Assembly: GCF_000377785.1 (NCBI RefSeq)
Contig: NZ_KB898727.1
Span: 62,001-126,000 of the forward strand
Reading direction: 5' to 3'
Origin: Thioalkalivibrio sp. ALJ24
GTDB lineage: Bacteria; Pseudomonadota; Gammaproteobacteria; Ectothiorhodospirales; Ectothiorhodospiraceae
DNA: 64,000 bases
This document shows, piece after piece, positions 36,601 to 45,570 of the stretch; position 1 is the first letter of the stretch; each line of letters begins with the position of its first letter. The position numbers were made by a program, and so were the translations under genes. The notes below the pieces were generated by a model. That model made no database searches and was not told where the DNA came from. It worked only from the letters and a program-made list of their open reading frames with translations.

Positions 36601-37017
36601 ATGGCCATGGCGAAGTTTTCCTCCCCCGAAGCCGCCGAAGAAGCTTTTTACGGCGCGTTCGAAGCCGGTGACCCGGAGGCCATGCGCGCGGTCTGGATGG
36701 ACGGGCCTGATTGCGTGTGCATCCATCCCGGCGGTGAGCGCCTGCAGGGGATCGAACTGGTGATGGACAGTTGGGACGATATCCTCGTGAACATGGAAGA
36801 CACCGTGATCCGGCGCTCCGGTCGCAGCGTCTTCGCCGGCGAAGGGCTGGTCACTCACGCCCTGCACGAGCACCTGTACATGGGCGGCGAGCTGCGCGGT
36901 GTCGTGCTCGCGACCAATGCCTACCGCTTCGACGGCCGGAGCTGGCGCATGGTGCTACACCACGCCAGTCCCGACCCGGCCACCCGGGCGCGCCGCAACC
37001 GCCGGAGTGTCCACTGA
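36601..37017 (+). CDS. SnoaL/NTF2-like protein 1
   Basis: 138 aa. It has the NTF2/SnoaL alpha+beta cone pattern: an AFYGAFEAGDPEAMRAVW helical start, then DCVCIHPGGERLQGIELVMDSW and a closing strand RSWRMVLHHAS. Such proteins are small-molecule isomerases/hydrolases or binding proteins of unknown substrate. The ATG at 36601 (or 36607, two codons later) follows AAGGA. Its stop overlaps the next gene's start as TGATG; the two are paralogues sharing CIHPG and the FHHAS/LHHAS end. Confidence 0.82.
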   Translation: MAMAKFSSPEAAEEAFYGAFEAGDPEAMRAVWMDGPDCVCIHPGGERLQGIELVMDSWDDILVNMEDTVIRRSGRSVFAGEGLVTHALHEHLYMGGELRGVVLATNAYRFDGRSWRMVLHHASPDPATRARRNRRSVH

Positions 37018-37469
37018 TGGCGGGGGATGCCGTTGAGGCCTGCATGGCTGCCTACTACCGGGCGTTCCGCGAGGCGGACATCGAACGCATGATGGATCTG
37101 TGGGCCGACCGGCCGGACATCATCTGCATTCATCCCGGCAGCCCCCGGGCGCACCGCGGCACCACCGAAGTCATGGAAAGCTGGCTGCTGGTGTTTTCGC
37201 GCGAGCTGAACATCGGCATCGAGCCCCGGGTCGTGGGACGATGCGAGGGTGCCGACAGTCTCGGGCTGGTGATCGAAGAGGCCATCACCCGCCCGGGCGA
37301 TGTCGCCCCGACCGGTACCCTGCTGCTCAGCCAGACCTGGCGCCGGACGGCCGATCAGGGACCCGGAGAGTGGCGGCTGATGTTTCATCACGCCTCCCAC
37401 GGGCGACGGGCCAACCCGGATCCGCAGGGCGTCTTCATGCCGGACGGAGGCGGCCAGACCCGCCACTGA
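37017..37469 (+). CDS. SnoaL/NTF2-like protein 2
   Basis: 150 aa. It is a paralogue of the preceding gene: AYYRAFREADIERMMDLWADRPDIICIHPGS and GEWRLMFHHASHGRRANPDPQG line up with its CIHPG and closing strand. Shared order and a TGATG junction suggest equimolar expression, perhaps a heterodimer, since SnoaL-type folds commonly dimerise. It is convergent with aroK, whose stop codon lies 6 bases downstream. No substrate is evident. Confidence 0.82.
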   Translation: MAGDAVEACMAAYYRAFREADIERMMDLWADRPDIICIHPGSPRAHRGTTEVMESWLLVFSRELNIGIEPRVVGRCEGADSLGLVIEEAITRPGDVAPTGTLLLSQTWRRTADQGPGEWRLMFHHASHGRRANPDPQGVFMPDGGGQTRH

Positions 37470-37475
37470 TGCCGA

Positions 37476-38021
37476 CTATTCCGTCCCTGTGCGCGGCTCG
37501 CACAGATCCGGGCGCTTCATCCGCAGGGCCGAACATACGCCGTTGACCGCATCGCGCACCCGGCGCCCGTGGCCCTCGAGGACCATGTCCGCCACCTCCT
37601 GGTAAAGCGGATCACGCCGCTCGAACAGCGCCTGCAGCCGCGCCCGGGGGTCCTCCGCCTGAGTGAGCAGCGGCCGGTTCCGGGTCCGGCGCGTACGGCG
37701 GAACTGCTCCTCCACCGGCACCCGCAGGTAGATCACGAACGCATCCCGCAGGCGTTCACGGTTCTCCGGGCGTTCCACGATCCCGCCCCCGGTGGCCAGC
37801 ACAATGCCCTCGCTCTCCAGCAACGAGTCCAGAACCGCACTCTCGCGCCGGCGGAAACCCTCCTCGCCCTCGAACTCGAAGATCGTCGGGATATCGACCC
37901 CGGTACGCCTGCGGATCTCGTCATCGGTGTCGTGGAACGGACGGCGCAGCAGGCCTGCCAGTCCACGCCCGATCGTGCTCTTGCCGGCCCCCATGGGCCC
38001 CACCAGGACTATGTTTTGCAT
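37476..38021 (-). CDS. aroK: Shikimate kinase
   Basis: 181 aa. GPMGAGKSTIGRGLA is the P-loop, DTDDEIRRRTG and GEEGFRRRE bind shikimate, and LATGGGIV completes the site. It phosphorylates shikimate in aromatic amino-acid synthesis. It lies downstream of pilQ, as in many gammaproteobacteria, but its usual partner aroB is 11.7 kb away. A rho-independent terminator (38049-38080) separates it from pilQ, so it needs its own promoter or read-through. Confidence 0.95.
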   Translation of the reverse strand: MQNIVLVGPMGAGKSTIGRGLAGLLRRPFHDTDDEIRRRTGVDIPTIFEFEGEEGFRRRESAVLDSLLESEGIVLATGGGIVERPENRERLRDAFVIYLRVPVEEQFRRTRRTRNRPLLTQAEDPRARLQALFERRDPLYQEVADMVLEGHGRRVRDAVNGVCSALRMKRPDLCEPRTGTE

Positions 38022-38048
38022 GCAGGCAGGCTACCGGGAGTCCGGGCC

Positions 38049-38080
38049 AAAAAAAACCCGGGATCCGTGGACCCCGGGTT
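38049..38080 (-). terminator. Rho-independent terminator of the pil operon
   Basis: On the minus strand, AACCCGGG (38080-38073) pairs with CCCGGGTT (38062-38055) around a 10-base loop, directly followed by a run of T (the A-run at 38049-38056 on the plus strand). It sits between the pilQ stop and the aroK start, so it ends or attenuates pilMNOPQ transcripts before aroK. Confidence 0.88.
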
Positions 38081-38116
38081 CGCTGGCACCCCGGCGCAGG
38101 GCCGGGAGCTGGCGCA

Positions 38117-40237
38117 TCAATCGAGGATGCGCGGCGTCACGAAGACCAGCAACTCCGCCTTCTGCTCGGAACTGGAGCGGTTGCGGAAGAAGTTCCCCAG
38201 GAACGGGATGTCCGCCAGGAACGGAACCTCCTGCACCTGCTCCGAGCTGTCGATCTCGTACACCCCGCCGAGGACCACGGTTTCGCCGTCACCCACGAAG
38301 ACCTGGGTCTCCACCGCGCGGCGGTTGATGGTCACGTCATCGAAGACCACGTCACCCGGCTCATCCTTGGTCACGCGGATATCCATGATCACGTTGCCAT
38401 TGGGCGTGATCTGCGGAGTCACCTCGGTCGCCAGATAGGCCTCGACCAGCTCGGTATTCGGGTTCCCGGCCTCGTCCTGAACGATGATCGGGATATCCTG
38501 ACCCTGCTCGATCAGCGCTGGTTGACCGTTGGTGGTCACCACACGCGGCGAGGAGATGATCTCGCCACGACCCTCGGCCTGCAGAGCGGACAGCTCCAGG
38601 TCCAGCAGGAGACCGCGCCGCAGGATACTGAAGCCGAACTCCCCGCGGTTGGCGGCATCCGCCGGCAGGGACGAACCCAGGCGGTCGGCAAGAGCCGCAT
38701 CCGCGGGCGACCCGCCGCGGGCGGCATCGGCGCCATCAATAGACCCGGTGCCGGCAGCCTCGGTCTGCCCCCGGGTGCGCGTTCCCGTCACTCCGAAACG
38801 TGCCCCCAGGTCACGGTTAAAGCTGTCCTCGGCGATCACGATCCGCGTCTCGACCAGAACCTGCTGCACCGGCACATCCAGGCTGCGCACCAGTTCGCGG
38901 ACATCCTCGATGCGGTTCTGCGTATCCTGCACCAGCAGGGTGTTGGTCCGGCTGTCGATCGTCATGCTGCCGCGCTCGGACAGGAAGCGGTCTTCTTCGC
39001 CCCGGATCAGTTCGGCGATCTGATTCGCCTGCGCGAAATTGATCTGGATGAACTCCGTGCGGAGGGTCTCCAGTTCCTCACGGTCACGCTCCGCCTCCAT
39101 GCGCTGACGTTCGCGCGCCGCGATCTGCTCCGCCGGGCCGACGAACAGCACGTTGCCTTCCATCCGCTTGTCCAGGCCACGGGACTGCATGATGATGTCC
39201 AGGGCCTGATCCCACGGCACGTTGTTCAGCCGCAGGGTGATATTGCCGCCCACGTCATCGCTGACCACGATGTTCAGGTCGGTGAAGTCGGCCAGCAGCT
39301 GGAGCACCGAACGCACTTCGATGTCCTGGAAGTTCAGCGACAGGCGCTCACCCGTGAATTCCCGTTCCTCTTCCTCACGCGCCTGGCGTTCGGCCTCGGT
39401 CAGCGGGGCGACCTCGAGCACGTATTTCCGGTCGCTCTGGTAGGAGACCACCTCATACTCGCCCTCGGTAGCGACCTCCAGCCGCACCCGATCTCGTTCG
39501 GCCACGGTGTCGATGGTCCTCACCGGAGTGGCGAAGTCGACGACGTTGAGGCGGCGTTCCAGTTCCTCGTCGATCTGCGCCCGGTCGAACTGAAGCTCGA
39601 TCCGACCCGCCTGTTCGCGCACATCCACCGAGGCGCCACTGCGCGAAAGATCGATCTCCACACGGCCTTCACCCTGATCACCGCGGCGGAAATCGATGTC
39701 GGTCAACTCCAGCGGCCGGGCCGAACGGGTGGTGCGAGGCTCAGTCTCCCCGACGCGCTCGGCGACGGCCTCATCCTCGGCATCGGCCTCGGTGACGCCG
39801 CGCCCGAGGGTGACGATCAGGTTGTTACCGTCCACCCGGGTCTGGTATTCGGAGGGCTGGGTCAGTCCCAGCACCACGCGGGTACGCTCCCCCGATTCCA
39901 CGGCCGTGGCCTCCAGCAGGGGCCCGACATTGAACTCCTTCTGCCGGTCTCGCAGCGCACTGCCAACTTCGGGCAGATCGAAGGCGATCCGCGGCGGCGA
40001 GTCGATCGCGAAGGCGCGGATATCCTCCGGCGGCGTATCCGAGAACTGCAGGTTCACCTGAATGCGGTCCCCGCTGATACTCGCGGCCCGAATGTCTTCA
40101 AGCTCCTGGGCGGAAACGCCCTGGGACGCCATGAACAGCAGTCCCGCCATGACGGAGCCTGCCAGTACGCGCATGGAAGATCCCATGTTCAGTCCCCTGT
40201 TGCTGTTGCCGGTTTTGAGCCGCGCTTTGATGTCCAT
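38117..40237 (-). CDS. pilQ: Type IV pilus secretin PilQ
   Basis: 706 aa. A signal peptide lies around residues 22-44 (LAGSVMAGLLFMASQGVSA), then AMIN-type domains that bind peptidoglycan (about 50-270), STN/N0-N1 domains (RLSLNFQDIEVRSVLQLLAD) and the C-terminal secretin barrel with EIISSPRVVTTNGQPALI and VPFLADIPFLGNFF. It forms the outer-membrane ring through which the pilus passes. The ATG at 40237 is used; an internal ATG nearer the signal peptide is possible. It is the fifth gene of pilMNOPQ. Confidence 0.96.
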   Translation of the reverse strand: MDIKARLKTGNSNRGLNMGSSMRVLAGSVMAGLLFMASQGVSAQELEDIRAASISGDRIQVNLQFSDTPPEDIRAFAIDSPPRIAFDLPEVGSALRDRQKEFNVGPLLEATAVESGERTRVVLGLTQPSEYQTRVDGNNLIVTLGRGVTEADAEDEAVAERVGETEPRTTRSARPLELTDIDFRRGDQGEGRVEIDLSRSGASVDVREQAGRIELQFDRAQIDEELERRLNVVDFATPVRTIDTVAERDRVRLEVATEGEYEVVSYQSDRKYVLEVAPLTEAERQAREEEEREFTGERLSLNFQDIEVRSVLQLLADFTDLNIVVSDDVGGNITLRLNNVPWDQALDIIMQSRGLDKRMEGNVLFVGPAEQIAARERQRMEAERDREELETLRTEFIQINFAQANQIAELIRGEEDRFLSERGSMTIDSRTNTLLVQDTQNRIEDVRELVRSLDVPVQQVLVETRIVIAEDSFNRDLGARFGVTGTRTRGQTEAAGTGSIDGADAARGGSPADAALADRLGSSLPADAANRGEFGFSILRRGLLLDLELSALQAEGRGEIISSPRVVTTNGQPALIEQGQDIPIIVQDEAGNPNTELVEAYLATEVTPQITPNGNVIMDIRVTKDEPGDVVFDDVTINRRAVETQVFVGDGETVVLGGVYEIDSSEQVQEVPFLADIPFLGNFFRNRSSSEQKAELLVFVTPRILD

Positions 40238-40255
40238 AATGGTTCTCCCGGGATC

Positions 40256-40822
40256 CTAGCGATCATCGCCCCGTCGCAGGGCAATCGAATTCTCGCGTTC
40301 CTCGTGTCCGCCGAAGGCGTCCGGCACGACCTCCACGAGTTCGATGCGCGTGGGCGTGATCTCGACGACCTGCCCGTGGTTCTCCCCCATCCAGTTGCCC
40401 ACCGCGACCTGATGGACCGAACGGTCCGGAGTCCGCACCAGGGCGAGCTGCATGTCGTCCCGTTCCAGGGTGCCTACCATGGTGAGCGAATCGAGGGGGT
40501 AGCTTTCGAGGTACTCGCGCGGGCGATCAGGATCGATTTCCGCATCGCCCGGCTCGCCTTCCTCCTCAGCGACCCGGGGCTGTTCGATCACGCTGGAATC
40601 GAAGGGAGAGCGGGTATGACCGGGATAGATGTAGGGTTCGTGGGGCTCGAGGGTCGGGATCGGTTCGATACCCGCACCGGGTCGCTCGTGCACCTCCGCG
40701 ATGTAACTGTGCAGGTCACTCTTCTCCTGCGCGCAGCCTCCGAGAAAGCCGGCGCCAAGGATCGCGATGGCGAGCACTCGTACCCGCGTCCGCACCCGGG
40801 GGCTGACAGAGATCCGACTCAT
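40256..40822 (-). CDS. pilP: Type IV pilus assembly lipoprotein PilP
   Basis: 188 aa. The N-terminal lipoprotein signal has lipobox LGGC (residues about 27-30), followed by a Pro-rich linker and the PilP beta-sandwich (SLTMVGTLERDDMQLALVRTPD, VAVGNWMGENHGQVVEIT). It links the inner-membrane PilM/N/O platform to PilQ. The start overlaps the pilO stop by one base, and pilQ follows 18 bases after its stop. Confidence 0.93.
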   Translation of the reverse strand: MSRISVSPRVRTRVRVLAIAILGAGFLGGCAQEKSDLHSYIAEVHERPGAGIEPIPTLEPHEPYIYPGHTRSPFDSSVIEQPRVAEEEGEPGDAEIDPDRPREYLESYPLDSLTMVGTLERDDMQLALVRTPDRSVHQVAVGNWMGENHGQVVEITPTRIELVEVVPDAFGGHEERENSIALRRGDDR

Positions 40823-41406
40823 CAGTTGTCCTCCAGATAGCGGTAGGTCCGTGCCTCGGCGTTCATCGTCAGGTCAAAGTCCGAGTCGCCGGCGCGCTGG
40901 ATACGCATGTCATGCATGGTGACGACGCGCGGCATTGAGGAAACACCGCTGACGAATTCGGCCAGTTCCTCGTAGTCACCGCGCAGCCGCAGCCGGATCG
41001 GCACCTCGGCGTAGAAATCCTGGTCGCGATGCGAACGCGGCTCGAACAGCTCGATCTCAAGCCCGGTCTGCAGCGCGGTCTGGGACACATCGACCAGCAG
41101 GCTGGGGATCTCCGCGCTGGTCGGCAGCAGTTCGAGCAGCTCGACGAACATGTCTTCCATTTCCGCAAGCTGCTCGCGGTAGTCGTCGAGATTGGCCGCG
41201 CGCTGCTGCTTGTCCTCGAATTCGTCGCGCAGCATCTGTTCCTCGGCCTCGGCCCGCTCCAGCGCATCAAGCTGGTCATCGATCACCAGATAGTAGGCGA
41301 GGCCCAGGATGACCGCGATGATGACGAGCAGCAGGAAGCCCTTGACGACCCAGGGGGCCTCGCCGATGTTGTTGAGATCGATTTCTTTGAGATTGTTCAG
41401 ATCCAT
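40822..41406 (-). CDS. pilO: Type IV pilus assembly protein PilO
   Basis: 194 aa. A short cytoplasmic tail (NNLKEIDLNNIGEAP), one membrane helix (KGFLLLVIIAVILGLAYYLV), a coiled coil (about residues 50-85) and a periplasmic ferredoxin-like domain (FYAEVPIRLRLRGDYEELAEFV). It heterodimerises with PilN in the alignment complex. It lies 12 bases after pilN. Confidence 0.94.
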   Translation of the reverse strand: MDLNNLKEIDLNNIGEAPWVVKGFLLLVIIAVILGLAYYLVIDDQLDALERAEAEEQMLRDEFEDKQQRAANLDDYREQLAEMEDMFVELLELLPTSAEIPSLLVDVSQTALQTGLEIELFEPRSHRDQDFYAEVPIRLRLRGDYEELAEFVSGVSSMPRVVTMHDMRIQRAGDSDFDLTMNAEARTYRYLEDN

Positions 41407-41418
41407 GGGGCCATCTCC

Positions 41419-41985
41419 CTAGTCGCCGTTGTCCGAGCCGTTGTCCGGTCGGGTCTGCTCGGCATCAAGGCGGAAGTCACGCACCCGGACCTGGCCCTCG
41501 TCCCGGGTTTCGATAATCTGCAGATCGGAGTTCCCAAGCCACGGCGATTCATCGAGATTGCGCATCAGGGCGGAGATCCGGGTATTGGATTCCGACAACC
41601 CGCGGATGCGGACGCGCGAGCCCTCCTGACTGATCTCGTTGACATAGGTGCCATCCGGCAGGGTCTCGACCATCTGGTCGAACAGGTGGACGGCCTCGGG
41701 GCGCTGTGCCTGCAGGGTCTGAATGACCTCCATACGCGCGATCAGGTCCTCACGCTTTTGCTCCAGGTCCTCGATCTCGGCGATCTTGCGATCAAGCTCC
41801 CGAATCTCTTCCTCCAGGATCTGATTGCGATCTTCCTGATGCTCGATCTGTGAGTCCACGAACATGTACGCACCAAAGGCCATCGCGGCGCCGATCACGG
41901 CCGCCACGCCCGCGGAGACGAAGAACTGCTTGCGCCGCTGCTCGCGGGCGCGTTCACGCCAGGGAAGCAGGTTAATGTTAATCAT
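41419..41985 (-). CDS. pilN: Type IV pilus assembly protein PilN
   Basis: 188 aa. It begins with the invariant ININLLPWRE motif that docks into PilM, then one membrane helix (about residues 22-45), a long coiled coil and a periplasmic domain. The ATG overlaps the pilM stop by 4 bases. Gene order M-N-O-P-Q is the standard cluster. Confidence 0.95.
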   Translation of the reverse strand: MININLLPWRERAREQRRKQFFVSAGVAAVIGAAMAFGAYMFVDSQIEHQEDRNQILEEEIRELDRKIAEIEDLEQKREDLIARMEVIQTLQAQRPEAVHLFDQMVETLPDGTYVNEISQEGSRVRIRGLSESNTRISALMRNLDESPWLGNSDLQIIETRDEGQVRVRDFRLDAEQTRPDNGSDNGD

Positions 41986-43049
41986 GAGGTATGCCCCCGC
42001 AGTGCCAGACCACAGGCCGTCAACAGGGCCGGCGCATCATTGGTGAAGCGCTGCTGATTGATTCGCCGTGCCAGAGCCATCCCGCGGAAGGGGTTGGCCA
42101 CCGAGACCGGGGTGGAGGTCACCTCCTCGAGCATCTCGTCCACGCCGGGGATGGCCGCGCATCCACCGCCCAGAAGCACGTGATCGATGGTGTCCTGCGG
42201 GCGCGTGACATAGAAGTACTGAAGCAGACGCTGGATCTGGTCCATCATCGTCTGCTTGAACGGCTCCAGGACCTCGCCGACATAGTCGGCGGGCAGGTCG
42301 CCGCTCATCTTGGCGGAACCGGCCTCCTGGTAGCTCATGTTGTAGCGGCGCATGATCTCCTCGGTGAGCATGCGACCGCCGAAGTTCTGCTCGCGGGTGT
42401 AGACGACGCCCTCGGTCTGGGACACGACATAAACCGCGGTAACCGACGAACCGACATCGACGATCGCGATCATCGGTTTGCTCTCGCGGTCGGGGATCTG
42501 CTCCCTCAGCCGTTCGGCTGCGTGCTCTATGGCGTAGGCCTCGACGTCGACGAGCTCCACCGACAGCCTGGCGGCCTCGGCGATGGCGATGCGCGATTCG
42601 ACGTTCTCGCGCCGCGACGCGACGACGAGGACGTCCCTCATCTGCGGGTTCTTCTCGTTGGGCCCCAGGACCTGGAAGTCGAGATTGACCTCGTCGAGGG
42701 TGTAAGGGATGTACTGATCGGCCTCGACGAACACCTGCCCTTCCAGCTCGGCGTCACTGAGCGAAGCGGAGAGCTGGATGGTCTTGGTGATCACGGCCGA
42801 GGAAGGCACGGCCATCGCGCATTGCTTGAGCCGGGAACCCGAGCGCTTCACCGCGCGTCCAAGTGCTGCACCGACCGCCTCGGTGTCCTGGCAGACCTTG
42901 TCGACCATGACACCGTCCGGGAGCGGTTCGACGGCAAACGCCTCGACCCGATATCCCTTTCCATGTCGACCGAGCTCGAGCACCTTGACGGCCGCCGAAC
43001 TGACATCAACGCCCAGCAGGGCGGGCCTGGATTTTCCGAGAGTCAGCAC
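41982..43049 (-). CDS. pilM: Type IV pilus assembly ATPase-like protein PilM
   Basis: 355 aa, an actin-like/FtsA-type cytoplasmic protein. LLGVDVSSAAVKVLEL and IAIVDVGSSVTAVYVV are its nucleotide-site phosphate loops; HVLLGGGCAAIPGVDEM is the adenosine motif. It binds the PilN N-terminal tail. The start is a GTG (43049) with AGGGGG five bases upstream. Confidence 0.95.
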   Translation of the reverse strand: MLTLGKSRPALLGVDVSSAAVKVLELGRHGKGYRVEAFAVEPLPDGVMVDKVCQDTEAVGAALGRAVKRSGSRLKQCAMAVPSSAVITKTIQLSASLSDAELEGQVFVEADQYIPYTLDEVNLDFQVLGPNEKNPQMRDVLVVASRRENVESRIAIAEAARLSVELVDVEAYAIEHAAERLREQIPDRESKPMIAIVDVGSSVTAVYVVSQTEGVVYTREQNFGGRMLTEEIMRRYNMSYQEAGSAKMSGDLPADYVGEVLEPFKQTMMDQIQRLLQYFYVTRPQDTIDHVLLGGGCAAIPGVDEMLEEVTSTPVSVANPFRGMALARRINQQRFTNDAPALLTACGLALRGHTS

Positions 43050-43117
43050 ACATCCCCCTGTATACCCCGATGATTGCAGCTGGTAGCGTTACAATCTCGA
43101 AATGCTAGACATTGTTT

Positions 43118-43145
43118 AATATACATTACGTTTTCAGGGTTGCAA
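43118..43145 (-). promoter_or_regulatory. Predicted promoter of pilMNOPQ
   Basis: On the minus strand TTGCAA (43145-43140) and TATATT (43123-43118) are spaced by 16 bases in an AT-rich island between pilM and ponA. This is the only clearly AT-rich stretch in the neighbourhood. The divergent ponA promoter must lie in the same 144-base gap but I could not pin it down. Confidence 0.6.
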
Positions 43146-43193
43146 ATTGCTTTGAAGGCAATCCTTCACCTTCGCCCCACAAAATTTAGAGTC

Positions 43194-45569
43194 ATGCACC
43201 GTATTGTGAAGCTTGTCACCGCTCTGGCGGCGGTAACCCTGACCCTGGTGATCGCCGGCTCGGCGGCGCTGCTGGGCCTGTACGCGTATTACGCCCCGAC
43301 CTTACCGGAAGCCGAGGCGGTGCGCGAGGTCCGCCTGCAGACGCCGCTCCAGATCCGTGCGGCGGACGGCAGCCTGATGGGCGAATTCGCCGACGAACGC
43401 CGCATTCCGCTGGAGATCGACGAAATTCCCGAGCCGGTGATCCAGGCATTCCTGGCCGCTGAAGACGAGCGTTTCTTCCAGCACCCCGGGATCGACGTAT
43501 TCGGACTTGCGCGGGCTGCCGTCAATCTCGTCAGTACCGGCGAGAAAACCCAGGGCGGCAGCACCATCACCATGCAACTGGCCCGCAACATCTTTCTGAC
43601 GCGCGACCGCACCTACGAACGCAAGCTGCGCGAGATTTTCCTCGCGGTGCGGCTGGAGCAGGAGCTCGACAAGGAAGAGATCCTGGAACTCTATCTGAAC
43701 AAGATCTACCTCGGTCAGCGGGCCTACGGGGTCGAAGCCGCGTCTCGGGTGTACTTTGGCCGCTCGCTGGACGAGCTGGAGATCGACGAGATCGCGATCC
43801 TCGCTGCCCTGCCCAAGGCGCCCTCCACCACCAACCCGGTCACCAGCCCGGAGCGCGCCCGCATCCGCCGCGACTATGTCCTCGGACGCATGCTGGACAC
43901 CGGCGCCATCTCCACCGAAGAGTACGAACGCGCGATCGAACGCCCGGTCGCCTCGGAACGCCACACGGCGCAGACCGAGGTCGACGCGCACTGGGTGGCG
44001 GAGGACGCACGTCGGATCGTGGTCAACCTGTGGGGTGACGAGGCCTACCGGCGGGGGCTGCAGGTCCATACCACCATCGACCCCGGGCATCAGGAGGCCG
44101 CCAACCAGGCATTGCGCGAGGGCTTGCTGGAATATGACGAGCGTCACGGTTATCGCGGCCCGGAAACTCGCCTGAGCGAAGAACAGATGGCCTCAGCGGA
44201 CTCGCGTGAACGCGCGCTGCGGGCGATCGGTGTGCACGGGCGCCTGCTCTACCCCGTAGTGGTCATGGAAACCGGTGAAGACGGCCACGTCCGCGTCGAC
44301 GGCGGTCGTATTGGCGAACTGGAGCTGGAACCGGAGAGTCTGGAGTGGGCGGACACTCCGGTCTTCGAACGCGGCGACGTCATCCGCATCCGCCCGCACG
44401 ACACCGCTCCCTGGCGCCTGGCACAGAAACCGGAGGTCACCGGTTCGCTGATCGCACAGGCGCCACAGGACGGTGCGATCCTGGCCCTCGCCGGGGGCTT
44501 CGACTTCTTCGAGAACCACTACAACCGTGCGGTTCAGGCACGTCGCCAGCCGGGCTCGGCCTTCAAGCCGCTGGTCTACGCCCTGGCCTTGCGCGAGGGG
44601 TACCGTCCCGGCAGCACCCTGGTGGACGCTCCGATGGTCTTCGACGACCCGGCACTGGGTGCCGAATGGCGACCGCAGAACTACTCGCGCCAGTTTCAGG
44701 GCGACACCCCGATGCGCAGCGCCCTCGCGCATTCGCGCAACCTGGCCTCCATCCGCCTGCTGGACAATATCGGGGTGGAAAGCACCCATGATCAGCTGAC
44801 CCGCTTCGGCCTGGACCCGGAGCGCCAGCCGCGTAACCTTTCAATGGTGCTGGGCACCGGTGAGGTGACCCCCCTGCAGCTCAACAACGCCTATGGCGTA
44901 TTCGCCAGCGGCGGCCGGCTGAACAGCCCGTGGATCATCTCGCGCATCGAAACCGTCGACGGCGAGCTGCTGTACCAGGCTCCGGCCGAACGCAGCTGCG
45001 AAACGCCCTGCGAGAACCCGCCGGGACAGGATCTGACCCTTTCGACCGGCGAAGCCGTGCTGCAGCACCGTGACCCGGCCCCGGTGATGGAACCCGGGGT
45101 CGCCTGGCAGATGGGCCAGATGCTGCGCCACGTGATCGAGGCCGGAACCGGTCGCCGCGCGCAGGCACTCGGCCGCTCCGATCTGGCAGGCAAGACCGGG
45201 ACGACCAACAGCTATCGCGACGCATGGTTCGCCGGCTTCAACGACGATCTGGTGGCGACTTCCTGGATCGGTTTCGACGACAACCGGGAACTCGGCCGAC
45301 GCGAAAGTGGCGGTCGCGCTGCACTGCCCATCTGGACCCGCTTCATGAGCAACGTGCTCGCCGACGCCGAGGAAAGCCCGCTCGAACGGCCGGACGATCT
45401 GGTGCGGGTCGGCATCCTGCCGGACGGCGGCCGCGCCTCCGACCCCAATGACGGGCGAGCCACGACCGAGTGGCTCTTGCCGCAGCAGATGCCCGAGCGC
45501 GGGCGTGACACCGGCGGGGGTGACGGTGACCGCAACGGTTCAGCCCAGCAACCCGAATCGGTGTTCTGA
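43194..45569 (+). CDS. ponA: Penicillin-binding protein 1A, bifunctional
   Basis: 791 aa. After a membrane anchor (about residues 5-28) comes the glycosyltransferase family 51 domain with catalytic EDERFFQHPGID and GGSTITMQLARN, an OB-like insert, then the transpeptidase with SAFK (active Ser in QPGSAFKPL), SRN (ALAHSRNLAS) and KTGT (AGKTGTTNSYRD). It polymerises and crosslinks peptidoglycan. The ATG at 43194 is the typical PBP1A start; longer in-frame sequence upstream is promoter region. Divergence from pilM is the usual gammaproteobacterial arrangement. Confidence 0.96.
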   Translation: MHRIVKLVTALAAVTLTLVIAGSAALLGLYAYYAPTLPEAEAVREVRLQTPLQIRAADGSLMGEFADERRIPLEIDEIPEPVIQAFLAAEDERFFQHPGIDVFGLARAAVNLVSTGEKTQGGSTITMQLARNIFLTRDRTYERKLREIFLAVRLEQELDKEEILELYLNKIYLGQRAYGVEAASRVYFGRSLDELEIDEIAILAALPKAPSTTNPVTSPERARIRRDYVLGRMLDTGAISTEEYERAIERPVASERHTAQTEVDAHWVAEDARRIVVNLWGDEAYRRGLQVHTTIDPGHQEAANQALREGLLEYDERHGYRGPETRLSEEQMASADSRERALRAIGVHGRLLYPVVVMETGEDGHVRVDGGRIGELELEPESLEWADTPVFERGDVIRIRPHDTAPWRLAQKPEVTGSLIAQAPQDGAILALAGGFDFFENHYNRAVQARRQPGSAFKPLVYALALREGYRPGSTLVDAPMVFDDPALGAEWRPQNYSRQFQGDTPMRSALAHSRNLASIRLLDNIGVESTHDQLTRFGLDPERQPRNLSMVLGTGEVTPLQLNNAYGVFASGGRLNSPWIISRIETVDGELLYQAPAERSCETPCENPPGQDLTLSTGEAVLQHRDPAPVMEPGVAWQMGQMLRHVIEAGTGRRAQALGRSDLAGKTGTTNSYRDAWFAGFNDDLVATSWIGFDDNRELGRRESGGRAALPIWTRFMSNVLADAEESPLERPDDLVRVGILPDGGRASDPNDGRATTEWLLPQQMPERGRDTGGGDGDRNGSAQQPESVF

Positions 45570-45570
45570 G

